Shown here piece after piece: positions 14,735-23,900 of a DNA stretch of 64,000 nt. The first letter of the stretch is position 1. The number at the start of each line of letters is the position of its first letter. This DNA is from Flavisphingomonas formosensis (GTDB lineage: Bacteria > Pseudomonadota > Alphaproteobacteria > Sphingomonadales > Sphingomonadaceae): NCBI RefSeq assembly GCF_009755815.1, contig NZ_WRPK01000009.1:186001-250000 (forward strand). The letters run 5' to 3'. The position numbers and the translations under genes were made by a program. Under the pieces are notes generated by a model. The model did not search any database. It saw only the letters and a list, made by a program, of their open reading frames with translations, and was not told where the DNA came from.

Positions 14735-16443
14735 ACTGTTGCGATGCGCTTGCTTGTCGTGACATCCGATCGAGTGCCCAATTCCAGATTATCGATCTGC
14801 AATGTCGCTTGCCCGCCTATGATGTTAGCCACTCTTCGGCTCGCCTCGTCTAGAACCTGCGGCGAAACTATAGCGGCGACGAAGCGGTCGGGCCGGATGA
14901 CGACGATGGAACCGTCGGCGTCCTGCTGAGCAAACCATTCGTGCAAAGCGTCTTGCAGGTCCCCGACGACGGTGGTCCCTGGGAGAATCGTTCCGCGGAA
15001 ATTGCTGAGCTGCGTGGAGGGGATCACGGCGATCATATGTGCGCCAACGTGCGACCAGTAGCGTCGGACCGCGTCGGACATGTGCAATTGGGGATCGCTT
15101 CCCCAGGAAAGCACTGCGAAGCGCAGGCCGATGACATCGTCGAGCCTGCTGCGCTTGCCGTCTCTGGTCAGAACATCGGGTTGGGGGAAGAGCCGGCCAG
15201 TGGCGTTGCCCTCCGGCTTTCCCGCTGCATCTGACAGAACGATGCCCTGCGTGAAGCGGGGCATCGGCTTGAAGCGCATTTGCACGAAGTAGCGCTTCAC
15301 CGGCGGGATCGCATTGAGAGCCAAGGCGACGCGATCCCGGAGCCAAGCGATGAGCTTGTTCGTAGGCGCGAAGATGCGTCCGGCCGTGACCGAAAGATCG
15401 ATCATGGCCTTGGCATGCGTGCGCCGCTCGCTCTCATAGCTTTTGAGAATGTCTGGAGCGGCTTCCCCGCGCACGACCATGGCGAGTTTCCAGGAAAGAT
15501 TGGTCGCGTCGCGGATTCCGCTATTATAGCCCTGACCCTGCCAGACCGGCATGAGGTGCGCGGCATCGCCCGCGATCAGAACCCGTCCCTTGCCGAAACT
15601 CCGCGCCAAGCGGGCATTGTGCGTATACACCCGGCTTCGCAGGACGTTGGCGCGCTCGGGATGGGGCAACGCGCGGGCGAGCAACTGGGCGACGCCCTGC
15701 GGCGACGTCAATTCCTCTTCGCTCTCTTCGCCGAACACCATGAACTCGAGCCTGCGCATTCCATGGGGCAGGGCGATCGACACATAAGGGCGCGACGGGA
15801 CGCAGTGGAGATAGGAGTCCGGCAGGCCGACGGGATCGTCGAGGATGTCGATTACCACCCACCGGGTCGAATCCGTGATGCCGTCAAATGCTATACCAAG
15901 CTGTTTGCGCACATTGCTACGGCCGCCGTCACAACCCACCAGCCATTTGGCCCTGACTGCAGCGCTGCGATCGCCCGTCTTGACGGCAAGCTCCACATGA
16001 TCGGAATGCTCCGTGAAGGTGGAGACTTCCGCTCCGAAAACCATTCGAACGGAGCTGAACCTCTGCAAGCCTTCATAGAGGATCGCATCGACCATTGGCT
16101 GGATGAACGAGCTTCGCCGTGGCCATCCGAATTCCCGCGTCTTGGGATCGATCAGCGCAAATGTCTTTCCCGTCATCGTCAGGAAGCGCATCTTCTGGCC
16201 AGGGGTCGTATGCTCCGCGATCGCGTCGCCGAGCCCGATCGCCTGGAAACTGCGCAGGCACTCGTCGTCCATTCCGACGCCCCGAGGGTAGTCAATCAGC
16301 CGATCGCGCTGCTCCAGGACGAGCGTGCTGATTCCCAGGCAGCCGAGATAGTTGGCGATCGTCAGCCCGACCGGTCCCGCGCCGACGATCGCAACGTCGA
16401 CTTCCATGTCATCGAGCACGATAGTGTCTCCTGGCAGCATCAT
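14731..16443 (-). CDS. FAD-dependent aromatic hydroxylase, MhpA-like
   Basis: This 570-residue flavoprotein monooxygenase is of the PHBH/phenol hydroxylase group, closest in layout to 3-(3-hydroxyphenyl)propionate hydroxylase MhpA. The FAD fingerprint VAIVGAGPVGLTIANYLG spans about residues 17-34. The DG motif appears as LVGCDGGRSNVRKQLGI, and the second FAD motif as RVLIAGDAAHLMPVWQGQG. A thioredoxin-like C-terminal domain follows, as in MhpA. It would hydroxylate a phenolic side-chain acid to a catechol using NAD(P)H and O2 in the cytoplasm. The gene follows the extradiol dioxygenase and the hydrolase on the same strand. Two tandem ATG codons occur at 16443 and 16440; an internal ATG (residue 13) is also possible. 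MhpA is a family call, not a proven substrate. Confidence 0.88.
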   Translation of the reverse strand: MMLPGDTIVLDDMEVDVAIVGAGPVGLTIANYLGCLGISTLVLEQRDRLIDYPRGVGMDDECLRSFQAIGLGDAIAEHTTPGQKMRFLTMTGKTFALIDPKTREFGWPRRSSFIQPMVDAILYEGLQRFSSVRMVFGAEVSTFTEHSDHVELAVKTGDRSAAVRAKWLVGCDGGRSNVRKQLGIAFDGITDSTRWVVIDILDDPVGLPDSYLHCVPSRPYVSIALPHGMRRLEFMVFGEESEEELTSPQGVAQLLARALPHPERANVLRSRVYTHNARLARSFGKGRVLIAGDAAHLMPVWQGQGYNSGIRDATNLSWKLAMVVRGEAAPDILKSYESERRTHAKAMIDLSVTAGRIFAPTNKLIAWLRDRVALALNAIPPVKRYFVQMRFKPMPRFTQGIVLSDAAGKPEGNATGRLFPQPDVLTRDGKRSRLDDVIGLRFAVLSWGSDPQLHMSDAVRRYWSHVGAHMIAVIPSTQLSNFRGTILPGTTVVGDLQDALHEWFAQQDADGSIVVIRPDRFVAAIVSPQVLDEASRRVANIIGGQATLQIDNLELGTRSDVTTSKRIATV

Positions 16444-16503
16444 TATGCCCTGGGGTCAGGGGAATTATGGTCGTTTCGCGAGTGGCGACGGAGCAAGCCT
16501 GCT

Positions 16504-17373
16504 TCATGAGCGGCCAAGCAGAAAATCTAGATGGAGCTGATTGAACTTCTCGGCATCCTCGAACTGCGGCCAGTGGCCACATTCGTTCATCACCTCGTAG
16601 CGGGCGTTCGGCAGCAGCTCCGCGATGCGGCGACCTTCGCCCGGAGTCGCCGTCGGATCGTGCGAGGTCCAGAGCACGAGGGCAGGGGACGCGATGCGCC
16701 GTGTATCTTCGTCCGAAAACATGTTCCGGCGGCGGACATCCATGTCCTGCATGCACAGCACGCGCTCCATTACCTCGGGAAAGCCGGGCTGCGCGTAGAT
16801 CGCACGGCGCGTCTCAACCAGATCGTCGTTCACCTTCGAGATGTCATGCATCAGGAATTCAAGCCTGCTCCTGATCCTCGCTGGCGTCGGATCGTTCACC
16901 GCCTCCATCGAGAGCCGCTTGATCCGAGCCATCACTTCGGGATGCGCGGTCCAGCCGCCCGCCGTGTTGAGGACGAGGCGCTCCACCTTCTCTGGATGAT
17001 GCAGCGCTATCCAACCCGCTACCCAACCGCCCAGAGACTCCCCTGAGATACTCGCTTTGTCGCGTCCCAGGGCCTTCATTACCGCCACGACGTGGGCGCC
17101 ATAATCCGGCACCTCATAGGCGCAGGTCGGCTTGTCGCTCCAGCCATGCCCGATAAGGTCGATGGCAACCGTCCAGAAATGCTCGCCATGGGCCGCAAGG
17201 TTGCGGCTGTAGGCCTCGGCGTGACCGCCTGTCCCATGCAGGAGCAGGAGCAACGGCTTGTCGCTCGATCCCGAGGAGAGAAAGCGCGTTTTGATGCCGT
17301 CGGCGTCGATATAGCCCTGGGTGAAGGCGACTTGGGTCAGGTCAGACCAGACAGATTTGTGGAATTCGGACAT
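16504..17373 (-). CDS. Meta-cleavage-product hydrolase, MhpC/BphD-like
   Basis: This 289-residue alpha/beta hydrolase has oxyanion region LLLLHGTGGHAEAYS, nucleophile elbow SGESLGGWVAG, acid region LWTSHDPTATPGEG and histidine in NECGHWPQFED. These match hydrolases that cleave 2-hydroxy-6-oxo-dienoates after extradiol ring opening. It lies directly between the extradiol dioxygenase (upstream) and the flavin hydroxylase (downstream), which supports the role strongly. I chose the ATG at 17373, where MSEFHKSVWSDL begins and GGAAGG lies about ten bases upstream. The open frame continues 114 codons further but that part overlaps the dioxygenase and has no family likeness. Confidence 0.9.
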   Translation of the reverse strand: MSEFHKSVWSDLTQVAFTQGYIDADGIKTRFLSSGSSDKPLLLLLHGTGGHAEAYSRNLAAHGEHFWTVAIDLIGHGWSDKPTCAYEVPDYGAHVVAVMKALGRDKASISGESLGGWVAGWIALHHPEKVERLVLNTAGGWTAHPEVMARIKRLSMEAVNDPTPARIRSRLEFLMHDISKVNDDLVETRRAIYAQPGFPEVMERVLCMQDMDVRRRNMFSDEDTRRIASPALVLWTSHDPTATPGEGRRIAELLPNARYEVMNECGHWPQFEDAEKFNQLHLDFLLGRS

Positions 17374-17407
17374 GTGGGTTCTTACCTTCCGGGCATTCAC
17401 GAATGAC

Positions 17408-18340
17408 TTAAGCGCATGTCGCCGTGAGGATCCCCATGCCGGTGATCCACTCGTCGATGACCTCGTAGAAAACTTCCGTGGCCGAATAGCCCGCGCCCAA
17501 GGCGGAAAGAGCGGCCACCCATGTACGCGCCTCGTGCCCGCCGCGGCCACCTGCTTCGCTGATCGACTGTTGTGAGCAGTCGTCGAGGCTTGAGAGGTTT
17601 CCGGCGAGGAAAGCGTCCAGCAGTTGGCGATCCCAATCGGCGTTGGCCGGCCGCAATCGGGACTGCCCGATTGCCATCGCATTTCCTTCCGTGGCGGCGC
17701 GAGCCTGTCGCGCAAAACGCGACGCGTGATCGAGCGGCGCTCCGGAGATCAGGCGCTCGCGTATTTGAGGCGTTGCGCTTGCCAGCTCCGCCATGGGCGG
17801 ATCGTGTGACAGTCCGCCGGAGCCGATGACCAAAATGCGTTCCGGCGCCTGCCGGGCCCACGCGCCGACAGCACGGCCCAGAGCTCGTGCGCGTTCGAAG
17901 GTCGGAAGCGGCGGCGCTGCACAGTTGACGAAGATTGGAATGACCTGGTGGAGCGCGTGATCCGTCGAAAGCCATTCGAGTGGCTGCACAGCGCCGTGAT
18001 CCACCTGCATATTGTGCGAGATCGCAGCATCGACGCCCGCGTTCAGAACAAATCTCGCCAGATCCGCCGCACGTGTCTCTGGAATGTCGAGCTTGCCTGC
18101 AGCCGTGCCATAATCTCCGATCGACGTCCCTTCAATTCCAATGCAGAAGGGCGGAAGGAGACCGTAAAAGAAACCATTGATATGGTCGGGGTAGAAAATG
18201 ACTGTGAGATCGGGCTGCTGCTCCGCCACGAATTTTCCCGCCTCATCGAGGGAAGCGTTGAATCTAGCTTCCTTTTTAGAACTCGGGCGGGTCCGGTCCT
18301 TAAGCGGGCTGTGTGACAAGCACACGGATCCGACAATCAT
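17408..18340 (-). CDS. LigB-type (class III) extradiol dioxygenase, MhpB-like
   Basis: This 310-residue catechol dioxygenase is of the LigB superfamily. The start GSVCLSHSPL, the stretch IFYPDHINGFFYGLLPPF, then MQVDHGAVQPLEW and VIGSGGLSHDPP follow MhpB (2,3-dihydroxyphenylpropionate 1,2-dioxygenase) block by block. Histidines 10, those of VDHG and of LSHD are the ones expected for iron binding and acid-base catalysis. It would open a catechol with a propionate-like side chain between C1 and C2. The gene heads a minus-strand operon with the hydrolase (16504-17373) and the hydroxylase (14731-16443) and is divergent from an IclR regulator at 18478. MhpB-like is firm at family level. Confidence 0.92.
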   Translation of the reverse strand: MIVGSVCLSHSPLKDRTRPSSKKEARFNASLDEAGKFVAEQQPDLTVIFYPDHINGFFYGLLPPFCIGIEGTSIGDYGTAAGKLDIPETRAADLARFVLNAGVDAAISHNMQVDHGAVQPLEWLSTDHALHQVIPIFVNCAAPPLPTFERARALGRAVGAWARQAPERILVIGSGGLSHDPPMAELASATPQIRERLISGAPLDHASRFARQARAATEGNAMAIGQSRLRPANADWDRQLLDAFLAGNLSSLDDCSQQSISEAGGRGGHEARTWVAALSALGAGYSATEVFYEVIDEWITGMGILTATCA

Positions 18341-18477
18341 CGAGTTGCTCCTGAATTACACCCATCTAAATGGCCGTGGGATTAAAGCGGGATTGCCGCT
18401 TGACGATTGGGAAAATGCTTGATCTTTTGCAACGGCATTTGCGTGGATGTTCCCATGGTGAACATGAGAGAGGGCCG
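18341..18477. promoter_or_regulatory. Divergent promoter region of the mhp-like operon and its IclR regulator
   Basis: The 137 bases between the start of the dioxygenase (minus strand) and the GTG of the IclR gene (plus strand) must hold the promoters for both. In the MhpR system the regulator binds between the divergent genes, so an operator is expected here. I could not pick a convincing palindrome or -35/-10 pair by eye, so no sites are marked. A possible alternative ATG for the regulator lies at 18415. Confidence 0.5.
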
Positions 18478-19290
18478 GTGAAAACGAGCGAGGAAGCCCC
18501 CTATAAAGATGTGCGGTCGCTGGTTCGGGGGTTGCAGGTCATCGAGGCGCTGAGCGAGCTTGGCTGGGCCAAGATGGGCGACCTGAGCGCAGCGGCGAAT
18601 ATCGAACGGTCGTCAACATATCGGCTGGTGAATACCCTCATACAGCTGGGCTATGTTTCCCGTCGAACCGAGGACGGCGCCGTCGCATTGACACCAAAAT
18701 TCGCCTATCTCGCCGACGCTCTGAAAGATGACGACATCGTCACCCAATTCGCTTGGCCGCCGCTGTTCGAACTGAGCAAGGATGTGCTGTGGCCGTGCGA
18801 CTTTGCCAGTTTCGTCGGCGGCAAGGTTCTGATCCGGCTAACGACCCACAAGATCAGCCCCATGTCGGTCCATCGCGCCATGGTTGGAAAGGAGCGCTTC
18901 CTCGTGCGTTCGGCGCTGGGTCTGGCGATATTGTCAGCGATGGACGGTGACGAGCTGGAAGCTTCGCTCGCGATCGTAGAGAAAATGGGCGGGACGAATG
19001 CGGAGGATGTCCGCAATCGCGAGCGTATCCACAGTTTGATCGCGACGGTGCGCGAGCGCGGTTATGCAAGTTCGACCGGTCAGAGCGAAGGAAAAATCAG
19101 TGCGATTGCGCTTCCTGTCTCCGGGCCAAATGGCCATGTCGCCGGCGCAGTGAACATCGTGTTCTTTCGCAGCGTCATGACGACGGAGCAAGCTGCCGAG
19201 CGCTATCTCGACAAGCTACAAATCTGCGTCCACCAGGTCGAGCAATCGCTCGCGGATTTTACCGAGCGTAAAAGCGTGCCGTCCGCCTGA
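18478..19290 (+). CDS. IclR-family transcriptional regulator, MhpR-like
   Basis: This protein of about 270 residues has an N-terminal winged helix-turn-helix (VRGLQVIEALSELGWAKM, then IERSSTYRLVNTLIQLGYVS) and a C-terminal effector-binding IclR domain (LGLAILSAMDGDEL, then IALPVSGPNGHVAGAVNIVFF). IclR proteins of this shape, such as MhpR, activate aromatic-acid operons when bound to the pathway substrate. It is divergent from the dioxygenase-hydrolase-hydroxylase operon, so that operon is the likely target. I chose the GTG at 18478 because AGAGAGG lies five bases upstream. An in-frame ATG at 18415 would add 21 residues. Unlike the IclR gene at 12508-13288 this one is intact. Confidence 0.87.
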   Translation: MKTSEEAPYKDVRSLVRGLQVIEALSELGWAKMGDLSAAANIERSSTYRLVNTLIQLGYVSRRTEDGAVALTPKFAYLADALKDDDIVTQFAWPPLFELSKDVLWPCDFASFVGGKVLIRLTTHKISPMSVHRAMVGKERFLVRSALGLAILSAMDGDELEASLAIVEKMGGTNAEDVRNRERIHSLIATVRERGYASSTGQSEGKISAIALPVSGPNGHVAGAVNIVFFRSVMTTEQAAERYLDKLQICVHQVEQSLADFTERKSVPSA

Positions 19291-19322
19291 GCTGTGCATC
19301 GCGCGGTCGGCGGCATCGTTGC

Positions 19323-20084
19323 CTATCGTGCGGTCAAGCCACCATCCACAACAATCGCCTGTCCGGTGATGAACGAGGCTTGGTCGGACGCGAGGAAAGC
19401 GACGACGGCTGCAATCTCCTCCGGCTGACCCCATCGTCCCATCGGGACGCGGAGCTTGTCGTTGATGAGGGCGTCGCTCTCCGCTTTCGTCGGCGCGAAG
19501 CCTGCCGTCATCGGTGTTTCAATGTAGCCGGGACAAACGACATTCACGCGAATGCCGTCTTTGGCATGCTTGAGGGCTGCGTCCTTTGTGGCGCCCACGA
19601 CGCCGTGCTTGGATGGACCATAGCCCGCAGGGCCGATCGATCCCGTCACACCAGCGATCGAGGCGATGTTGATGACCGAACCGCCACCTGCCTGCTGGAG
19701 CAGCGGAAGCCCCACACGCATCGCGCGCCACGTCCCGAGGAGGAACATATCGACGTTGCGTTCGAAATCATCATAGCGATCGGTCGAGGTGCGTCCGGCC
19801 GAATTTACCAACACGTCGAGCCGCCCAAAACGGTCCGCGGTGCTTTGAACGCTCGCTTCGACGGAAGCTGTGTCGAGAATGTTGACCTGGCTGAACACCG
19901 CTTTACCACCGCCTGAGACAATGGCCTCGATCGCGTTGCGGGCACTCCCCTCGTCCAAGTCGGCGATCACAGCAGTCGCGCCGCTGGCTGCGAGGCTTGC
20001 CGCGACCGCCCGCCCAATGCCGCTCGCGCCGCCGGAAATCCAGCAAATCTTGCCTTCGAGGCTTGGATAGGTGACGAATTCCAT
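19323..20084 (-). CDS. Short-chain dehydrogenase/reductase (SDR)
   Basis: This 253-residue classical SDR has the cofactor motif [16 protein letters not shown], an aspartate after strand 2 (VIADLDE) that favours NAD(H), LVNSAGR in place of the usual [13 protein letters not shown], and the catalytic pair in YGPSKHG. It ends with the usual [12 protein letters not shown]. It would oxidise or reduce a secondary alcohol/ketone in the cytoplasm. It is convergent with the IclR regulator at 18478-19290, so its link to the mhp-like operon is not operonic. The start is ATG at 20084 with GGGAGAG upstream; the open frame continues far upstream (see the 20085-20611 entry). The substrate is unknown. Confidence 0.9.
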   Translation of the reverse strand: MEFVTYPSLEGKICWISGGASGIGRAVAASLAASGATAVIADLDEGSARNAIEAIVSGGGKAVFSQVNILDTASVEASVQSTADRFGRLDVLVNSAGRTSTDRYDDFERNVDMFLLGTWRAMRVGLPLLQQAGGGSVINIASIAGVTGSIGPAGYGPSKHGVVGATKDAALKHAKDGIRVNVVCPGYIETPMTAGFAPTKAESDALINDKLRVPMGRWGQPEEIAAVVAFLASDQASFITGQAIVVDGGLTAR

Positions 20085-20611
20085 TCTCAGCTCTCCCGCA
20101 ATATTCTCTTCGCATCCGCGGCGGACTGTCTCATTATCCCCCGGAACGATGGCATGGGCCAGCAGAAGCATTCGGAAGGAAAGAAGCAGACGCTCGGCCG
20201 ATCGCGCGTTCGCCACCTGATCCTCGAACATTTCGAGCGCTCGCCTGCCTTCCAGCTCGTCGTGGTCGAAGTCGAGACGGCTAAGCAGTGATAACATGGG
20301 TCGCAAGATCGATTGCCGTATTGTTCTCGCAGTGAACTCGGCCGGTGCGACCGAGAGCTCCGGGCATGATCTGCATCATTCGACGGCTTTTCCATAGCAT
20401 CGTACCCCTCAGAGGCAGGCATAAAGGACGATGTTCGCGATGCGAACGGTCGCGTGATCACGGTTGCCGCGCCTGCTGCCAGCTTTTATCTCCAGGCAGA
20501 AGCAGGCGAACAAGGACAGCTTCACCGCCGCGAGGGCCCATTCGGCACGAAATGTGCGCCTGGCCGCCTGCGTTCGGCGTGAAAAATGCGACCAAGGAAC
20601 AGGATGTCTCG
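20085..20611. other. Intergenic region with an unexplained open frame in phase with the SDR
   Basis: About 530 bases lie between the divergent SDR and flavin monooxygenase starts. On the minus strand the SDR frame stays open upstream to about 20365. It reads a helix-like, charged sequence (for example [20 protein letters not shown], then [18 protein letters not shown]). This looks more protein-like than most shadows, but I recognise no family and see only a TTG (20306) as start. It could be the tail of a lost gene. On the plus side, AGGAACAGGA before 20612 is the Shine-Dalgarno sequence of the monooxygenase. Confidence 0.35.
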
Positions 20612-22417
20612 ATGAACGATACTCAACTCCAAGCCGAAGCGGCCGCGTGGAGCTCGGATTTCGAAGCTGCGATCAAGGCGGACGATCGATCGAGACTGGC
20701 CGAGCTTTTTTGCGATCCCTCCTATTTCCGCGACAACGGGGCGCTGACCTGGGATTACCGGCAGTTCCACGGCCGCGAAACGGTGGTGTCCACGCTGCTG
20801 TCCTTGTCGCGGGAGGCTGAGCCCACCCGCTTCCGCCTGTCGGAGAGCTGGCCTGCGCCGCAAATTCTTGGGACAGGCGAGTCTGCCATTGTCGAAGCCT
20901 TTTTCGATTTCGAAACCAAGGATGGGTCGGCCGTCCTTCTCCTCAACGCCGTTTCCGAGGAGGGGCGACTGAAGGCGCGGGCGGTTTTCACCCGTCTTGA
21001 GGATCTCAAGCTCATCGAAAAAGTGCCGCCCCATCCGCGCGGCCGTGGTTTCACGCCGAGCTATCCGGGGGAGACCTGGAAGGAGCATCGCGATGCCGCG
21101 CGGCGCTATGACAATGCCGAGCCGGAGGTCATGGTCATCGGTGCGGGCCAAGCGGGGCTGACGACCGCTGCCTATCTCCGCAAGTTCGGTGTCGACGTGC
21201 TCAATGTCGACCGGCATGAGAGGGTCGGGGACAGCTGGAACAAGCGCTATGACTCGCTGTTTCTCCACAATCCGATCGAGATGAACGATTTCCCCTTTCT
21301 GTCCTTTCCGCCGCACTATCCCGAATATCTGCCGAAAGACCTGATCGGCGAGTGGCTCGATCTTTACGCGCGCTACATGGACCTCAATGTCTGGACGAGC
21401 ACGACGTTCAAGAGCGCCCGTTATGACAGCGAGCTGCAGCAATGGGACGCGGTGCTCGGTTTGGCCGACGGCAGCGAACGCATTCTGCACCCACGCCATA
21501 TCGTGCTCGCGACCGGCGGGATCGGGGGCAAGCCTTCCATGCCCAGCTTCCCGGGGCTGGACAGCTTCGCCGGGACGGTGATTCATTCCTCGCAGTACAC
21601 GCGGATTTCCGACTACGATATCAAGAAGGCGGTTATCATTGGCGTCGCCACCAGCGCGCACGACATCGCGCGGGACCTTGTGGAGCACGGGGTCGCCGTG
21701 ACCATGTTCCAGCGTGACCCTGTCGTCGTCAACAACGTGGCCACGGCTAACCTCGCCTATGCCGCTTATTTGGATCCCGAGATCCCGACGCCGCTGGTCG
21801 ACATTCGCTATGGTATCGGATTGATCAATCCGCTACGCGAGAAGGCCAGCCAGGCTTATCACAAGATGGCTAAGGAACTTGATCGCCCGCTTCTCACGCG
21901 CCTCGAGGCTGCGGGCCTCCAATTGGGAGACGGTGTGAATGGTCAGGGCTGGCTCGATCTCTTCCTCCGATCTGGCGGCGGCTACTATCTCAACACCGGC
22001 ACATCCGAACTGATCGCGGACGGCGCCATCAAGATCCAGCCGTTCCAGCGGTTCGTCGAGTTCGTTCCGACCGGCGCGAAACTCGAAGACGGCAGTATCG
22101 TCGAGGCTGACATCGTCATCCTCGCCACCGGTTATCAAAGCCGCAGGACCGAGGTCGTCGACTTCTTCGGCGAGGATGTCGCGGACAAGGTTGGCGAGAT
22201 CGCGCGCCTCGATCCCGAGGGAGAATGGGCCAACATTTGGGGGCAGACCGCTCAACGCGGCCTGTGGTTCAACGGTGGCGGGATCAACCAGATGCGTCCC
22301 GGCTCGGCGCGGCTTGCCCTTCTGATCACCGCGGACCTGAACGGCCTCATCCCCGAGAGCTTGAGGCGCGGCCATAGTGACGTGGCGTCTGCAGAGATGC
22401 GCCAGGCTGTCGGCTAA
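20612..22417 (+). CDS. Flavin-containing monooxygenase with N-terminal NTF2-like domain
   Basis: This 601-residue two-part protein begins with about 140 residues that look NTF2/SnoaL-like (FEAAIKADDRSRLAELFCDP, then FHGRETVVSTLLSL). A group-B flavin monooxygenase then starts: EVMVIGAGQAGLTTAAYL (GxGxxG at 177-182), WNKRYDSLFLHNP, the FMO signature as FAGTVIHSSQYTR, and late ATGYQSR. The second (NADPH) Rossmann motif reads GVATSAHDIARDL, lacking the usual middle glycine of GxGxSA. Such enzymes insert oxygen next to carbonyls or on heteroatoms, or, like YUCCA-type members, decarboxylate. The ATG at 20612 has AGGAACAGGA upstream. It opens the long plus-strand run and is followed about 100 bases on by a P450. 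Baeyer-Villiger activity is possible but unproven. Confidence 0.87.
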   Translation: MNDTQLQAEAAAWSSDFEAAIKADDRSRLAELFCDPSYFRDNGALTWDYRQFHGRETVVSTLLSLSREAEPTRFRLSESWPAPQILGTGESAIVEAFFDFETKDGSAVLLLNAVSEEGRLKARAVFTRLEDLKLIEKVPPHPRGRGFTPSYPGETWKEHRDAARRYDNAEPEVMVIGAGQAGLTTAAYLRKFGVDVLNVDRHERVGDSWNKRYDSLFLHNPIEMNDFPFLSFPPHYPEYLPKDLIGEWLDLYARYMDLNVWTSTTFKSARYDSELQQWDAVLGLADGSERILHPRHIVLATGGIGGKPSMPSFPGLDSFAGTVIHSSQYTRISDYDIKKAVIIGVATSAHDIARDLVEHGVAVTMFQRDPVVVNNVATANLAYAAYLDPEIPTPLVDIRYGIGLINPLREKASQAYHKMAKELDRPLLTRLEAAGLQLGDGVNGQGWLDLFLRSGGGYYLNTGTSELIADGAIKIQPFQRFVEFVPTGAKLEDGSIVEADIVILATGYQSRRTEVVDFFGEDVADKVGEIARLDPEGEWANIWGQTAQRGLWFNGGGINQMRPGSARLALLITADLNGLIPESLRRGHSDVASAEMRQAVG

Positions 22418-22520
22418 GGGCACCGGTCGCACCGGGCCGAGCCCGTTCTTACGCGCTCGGTTCGTCGCGGCGATCCAGGCGATGTGACGCCTCGAAGCCC
22501 TACAAGAATGGAGAGCATCT

Positions 22521-23798
22521 ATGGATAGGCAGGATCTCAGCGAACGGCAGCGGAGCAGCGTCGAACTCGACGGTTGCCCGATCACCTTCACGGATCCCGA
22601 AACTCGGCGATGCCCGTTTTCCGCCTATCACAAGCTTCGGGACGAGAGTCCGGTCTATCGCGATCCTGTCAGCGGCAACTATATTCTGACCCGTTACAGC
22701 GATGTGCGCAAAGCGGCGATGGATACCAAGTCGTTGTCTTGCAAGACCGGGGTCATCCAGACCCGGAAGTCCGATATCAGTGAGCAGATCAACAAGATGT
22801 TCGAGGAGCAGGGTTACCTGCCGATGGACACGCTCGTCACCAACGATCCTCCAGACCACCGTCTGTATCGCTCCCTCGTGGACAAGGCCTTCGCGCGCGA
22901 CAAGGTTGCCGCCCTCGAGCCTCAGATTGAGCGCGCTGTCAAAGAGTTGATCGACAGCTTTATCGACAAGCCGGAAGTTGATTTTTTCGATGCTTTCGCC
23001 ATGCGCCTGCCGCTTACGGTGTTCACCGAAATCCTGGGAGTGACTGACCGCGATATCGATAAGTTCAAGCGGTGGAGCGATATGTCGCTCGAGACATCCA
23101 ACCCGGCGTTGGCACCGGAGCGCGAACTGGTGCTGGTGCAAGCCGTTATCGAGCTCCAGCAATATTTGGCCAAGAATGTCGAACGTGTCCGCGCCGCTCC
23201 AGACGACAGCCTGCTAAGCACGCTCGTTCACGCCGAGGCAGACGGCCGCAAGCTTGAAATGCGCGAGTTGATCAGCATCCTTTGGCTGCTCTTCATCGCC
23301 GGCGGCGAGACGACGGCAAACGCCATCGCCGGCGGCATGGAAATATTGATCGACCGGCCGGAATTGGCCGATCATATCCGCGACGACCCGAAAAAGCTTG
23401 ACGCGTTCATCGAAGAAGTGCTGAGGATCAAAGCCCCGGCGACCACCATGTTCAGGCGCGTGACGTCCGACATCTCCATCGGAGGCGTCGACATTCCCGC
23501 AGGCTCGATCATCGAAACGCGCTTTGGCGCGGCCAATCTCGATCCAGAGGTTTTTCCGGATCCGGAAACACTCGATCTTGATCGGGCAAATGCGCGATCG
23601 CATCTGACTTTCGGAAGCGGCATCCATATGTGCATCGGCAATCAGCTGGCCCGTGGTGAGTTGCGGGCGGCCTTCCGGCAGCTGACGGAGCGCATGCATC
23701 ATTTCCGCGCATCAAGAGGGCCGGAAAGCTACTCATATACAACCACGTACGTCGCTTATGGTTTAACACAGCTCTGGATGACGTTCGACCGCCGATGA
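22521..23798 (+). CDS. Cytochrome P450 (first)
   Basis: This 425-residue soluble bacterial P450 has I-helix LLFIAGGETTANAIAGG, the K-helix ExxR in EEVLRIKAPATTMFRR, and the haem loop HLTFGSGIHMCIGNQLAR with the thiolate cysteine at residue 371. No membrane anchor is present, so it needs separate ferredoxin and reductase. No ferredoxin gene is beside it. The nearest candidate reductase in the window is the Rieske partner at 2567-3610. The ATG at 22521 follows GGAGAG by about seven bases. Length and motifs fit CYP families that hydroxylate terpenoids, steroids or alkyl-aromatic acids. It sits between the flavin monooxygenase and an acetoacetate-decarboxylase-like gene, all on the plus strand. 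Confidence 0.95.
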   Translation: MDRQDLSERQRSSVELDGCPITFTDPETRRCPFSAYHKLRDESPVYRDPVSGNYILTRYSDVRKAAMDTKSLSCKTGVIQTRKSDISEQINKMFEEQGYLPMDTLVTNDPPDHRLYRSLVDKAFARDKVAALEPQIERAVKELIDSFIDKPEVDFFDAFAMRLPLTVFTEILGVTDRDIDKFKRWSDMSLETSNPALAPERELVLVQAVIELQQYLAKNVERVRAAPDDSLLSTLVHAEADGRKLEMRELISILWLLFIAGGETTANAIAGGMEILIDRPELADHIRDDPKKLDAFIEEVLRIKAPATTMFRRVTSDISIGGVDIPAGSIIETRFGAANLDPEVFPDPETLDLDRANARSHLTFGSGIHMCIGNQLARGELRAAFRQLTERMHHFRASRGPESYSYTTTYVAYGLTQLWMTFDRR

Positions 23799-23900
23799 CG
23801 GCGGAGGTGAAGGCGCTCGCATTCGAGGGTTGCGACCAGGCGAGATTTTTGAACGACTCCGTCTCCAGACGAAAGCCGCGGCGATTTTGAAGGACAGGAT

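Noticed and set aside
15280-16509. 409-codon plus-strand open frame
   Set aside because: It is antisense to the flavin hydroxylase, which has clear FAD motifs; the translation is rich in Arg, Asp and His with no recognisable fold.
20522-21688. 388-codon minus-strand open frame
   Set aside because: It is antisense to the flavin monooxygenase and lacks any family motif.
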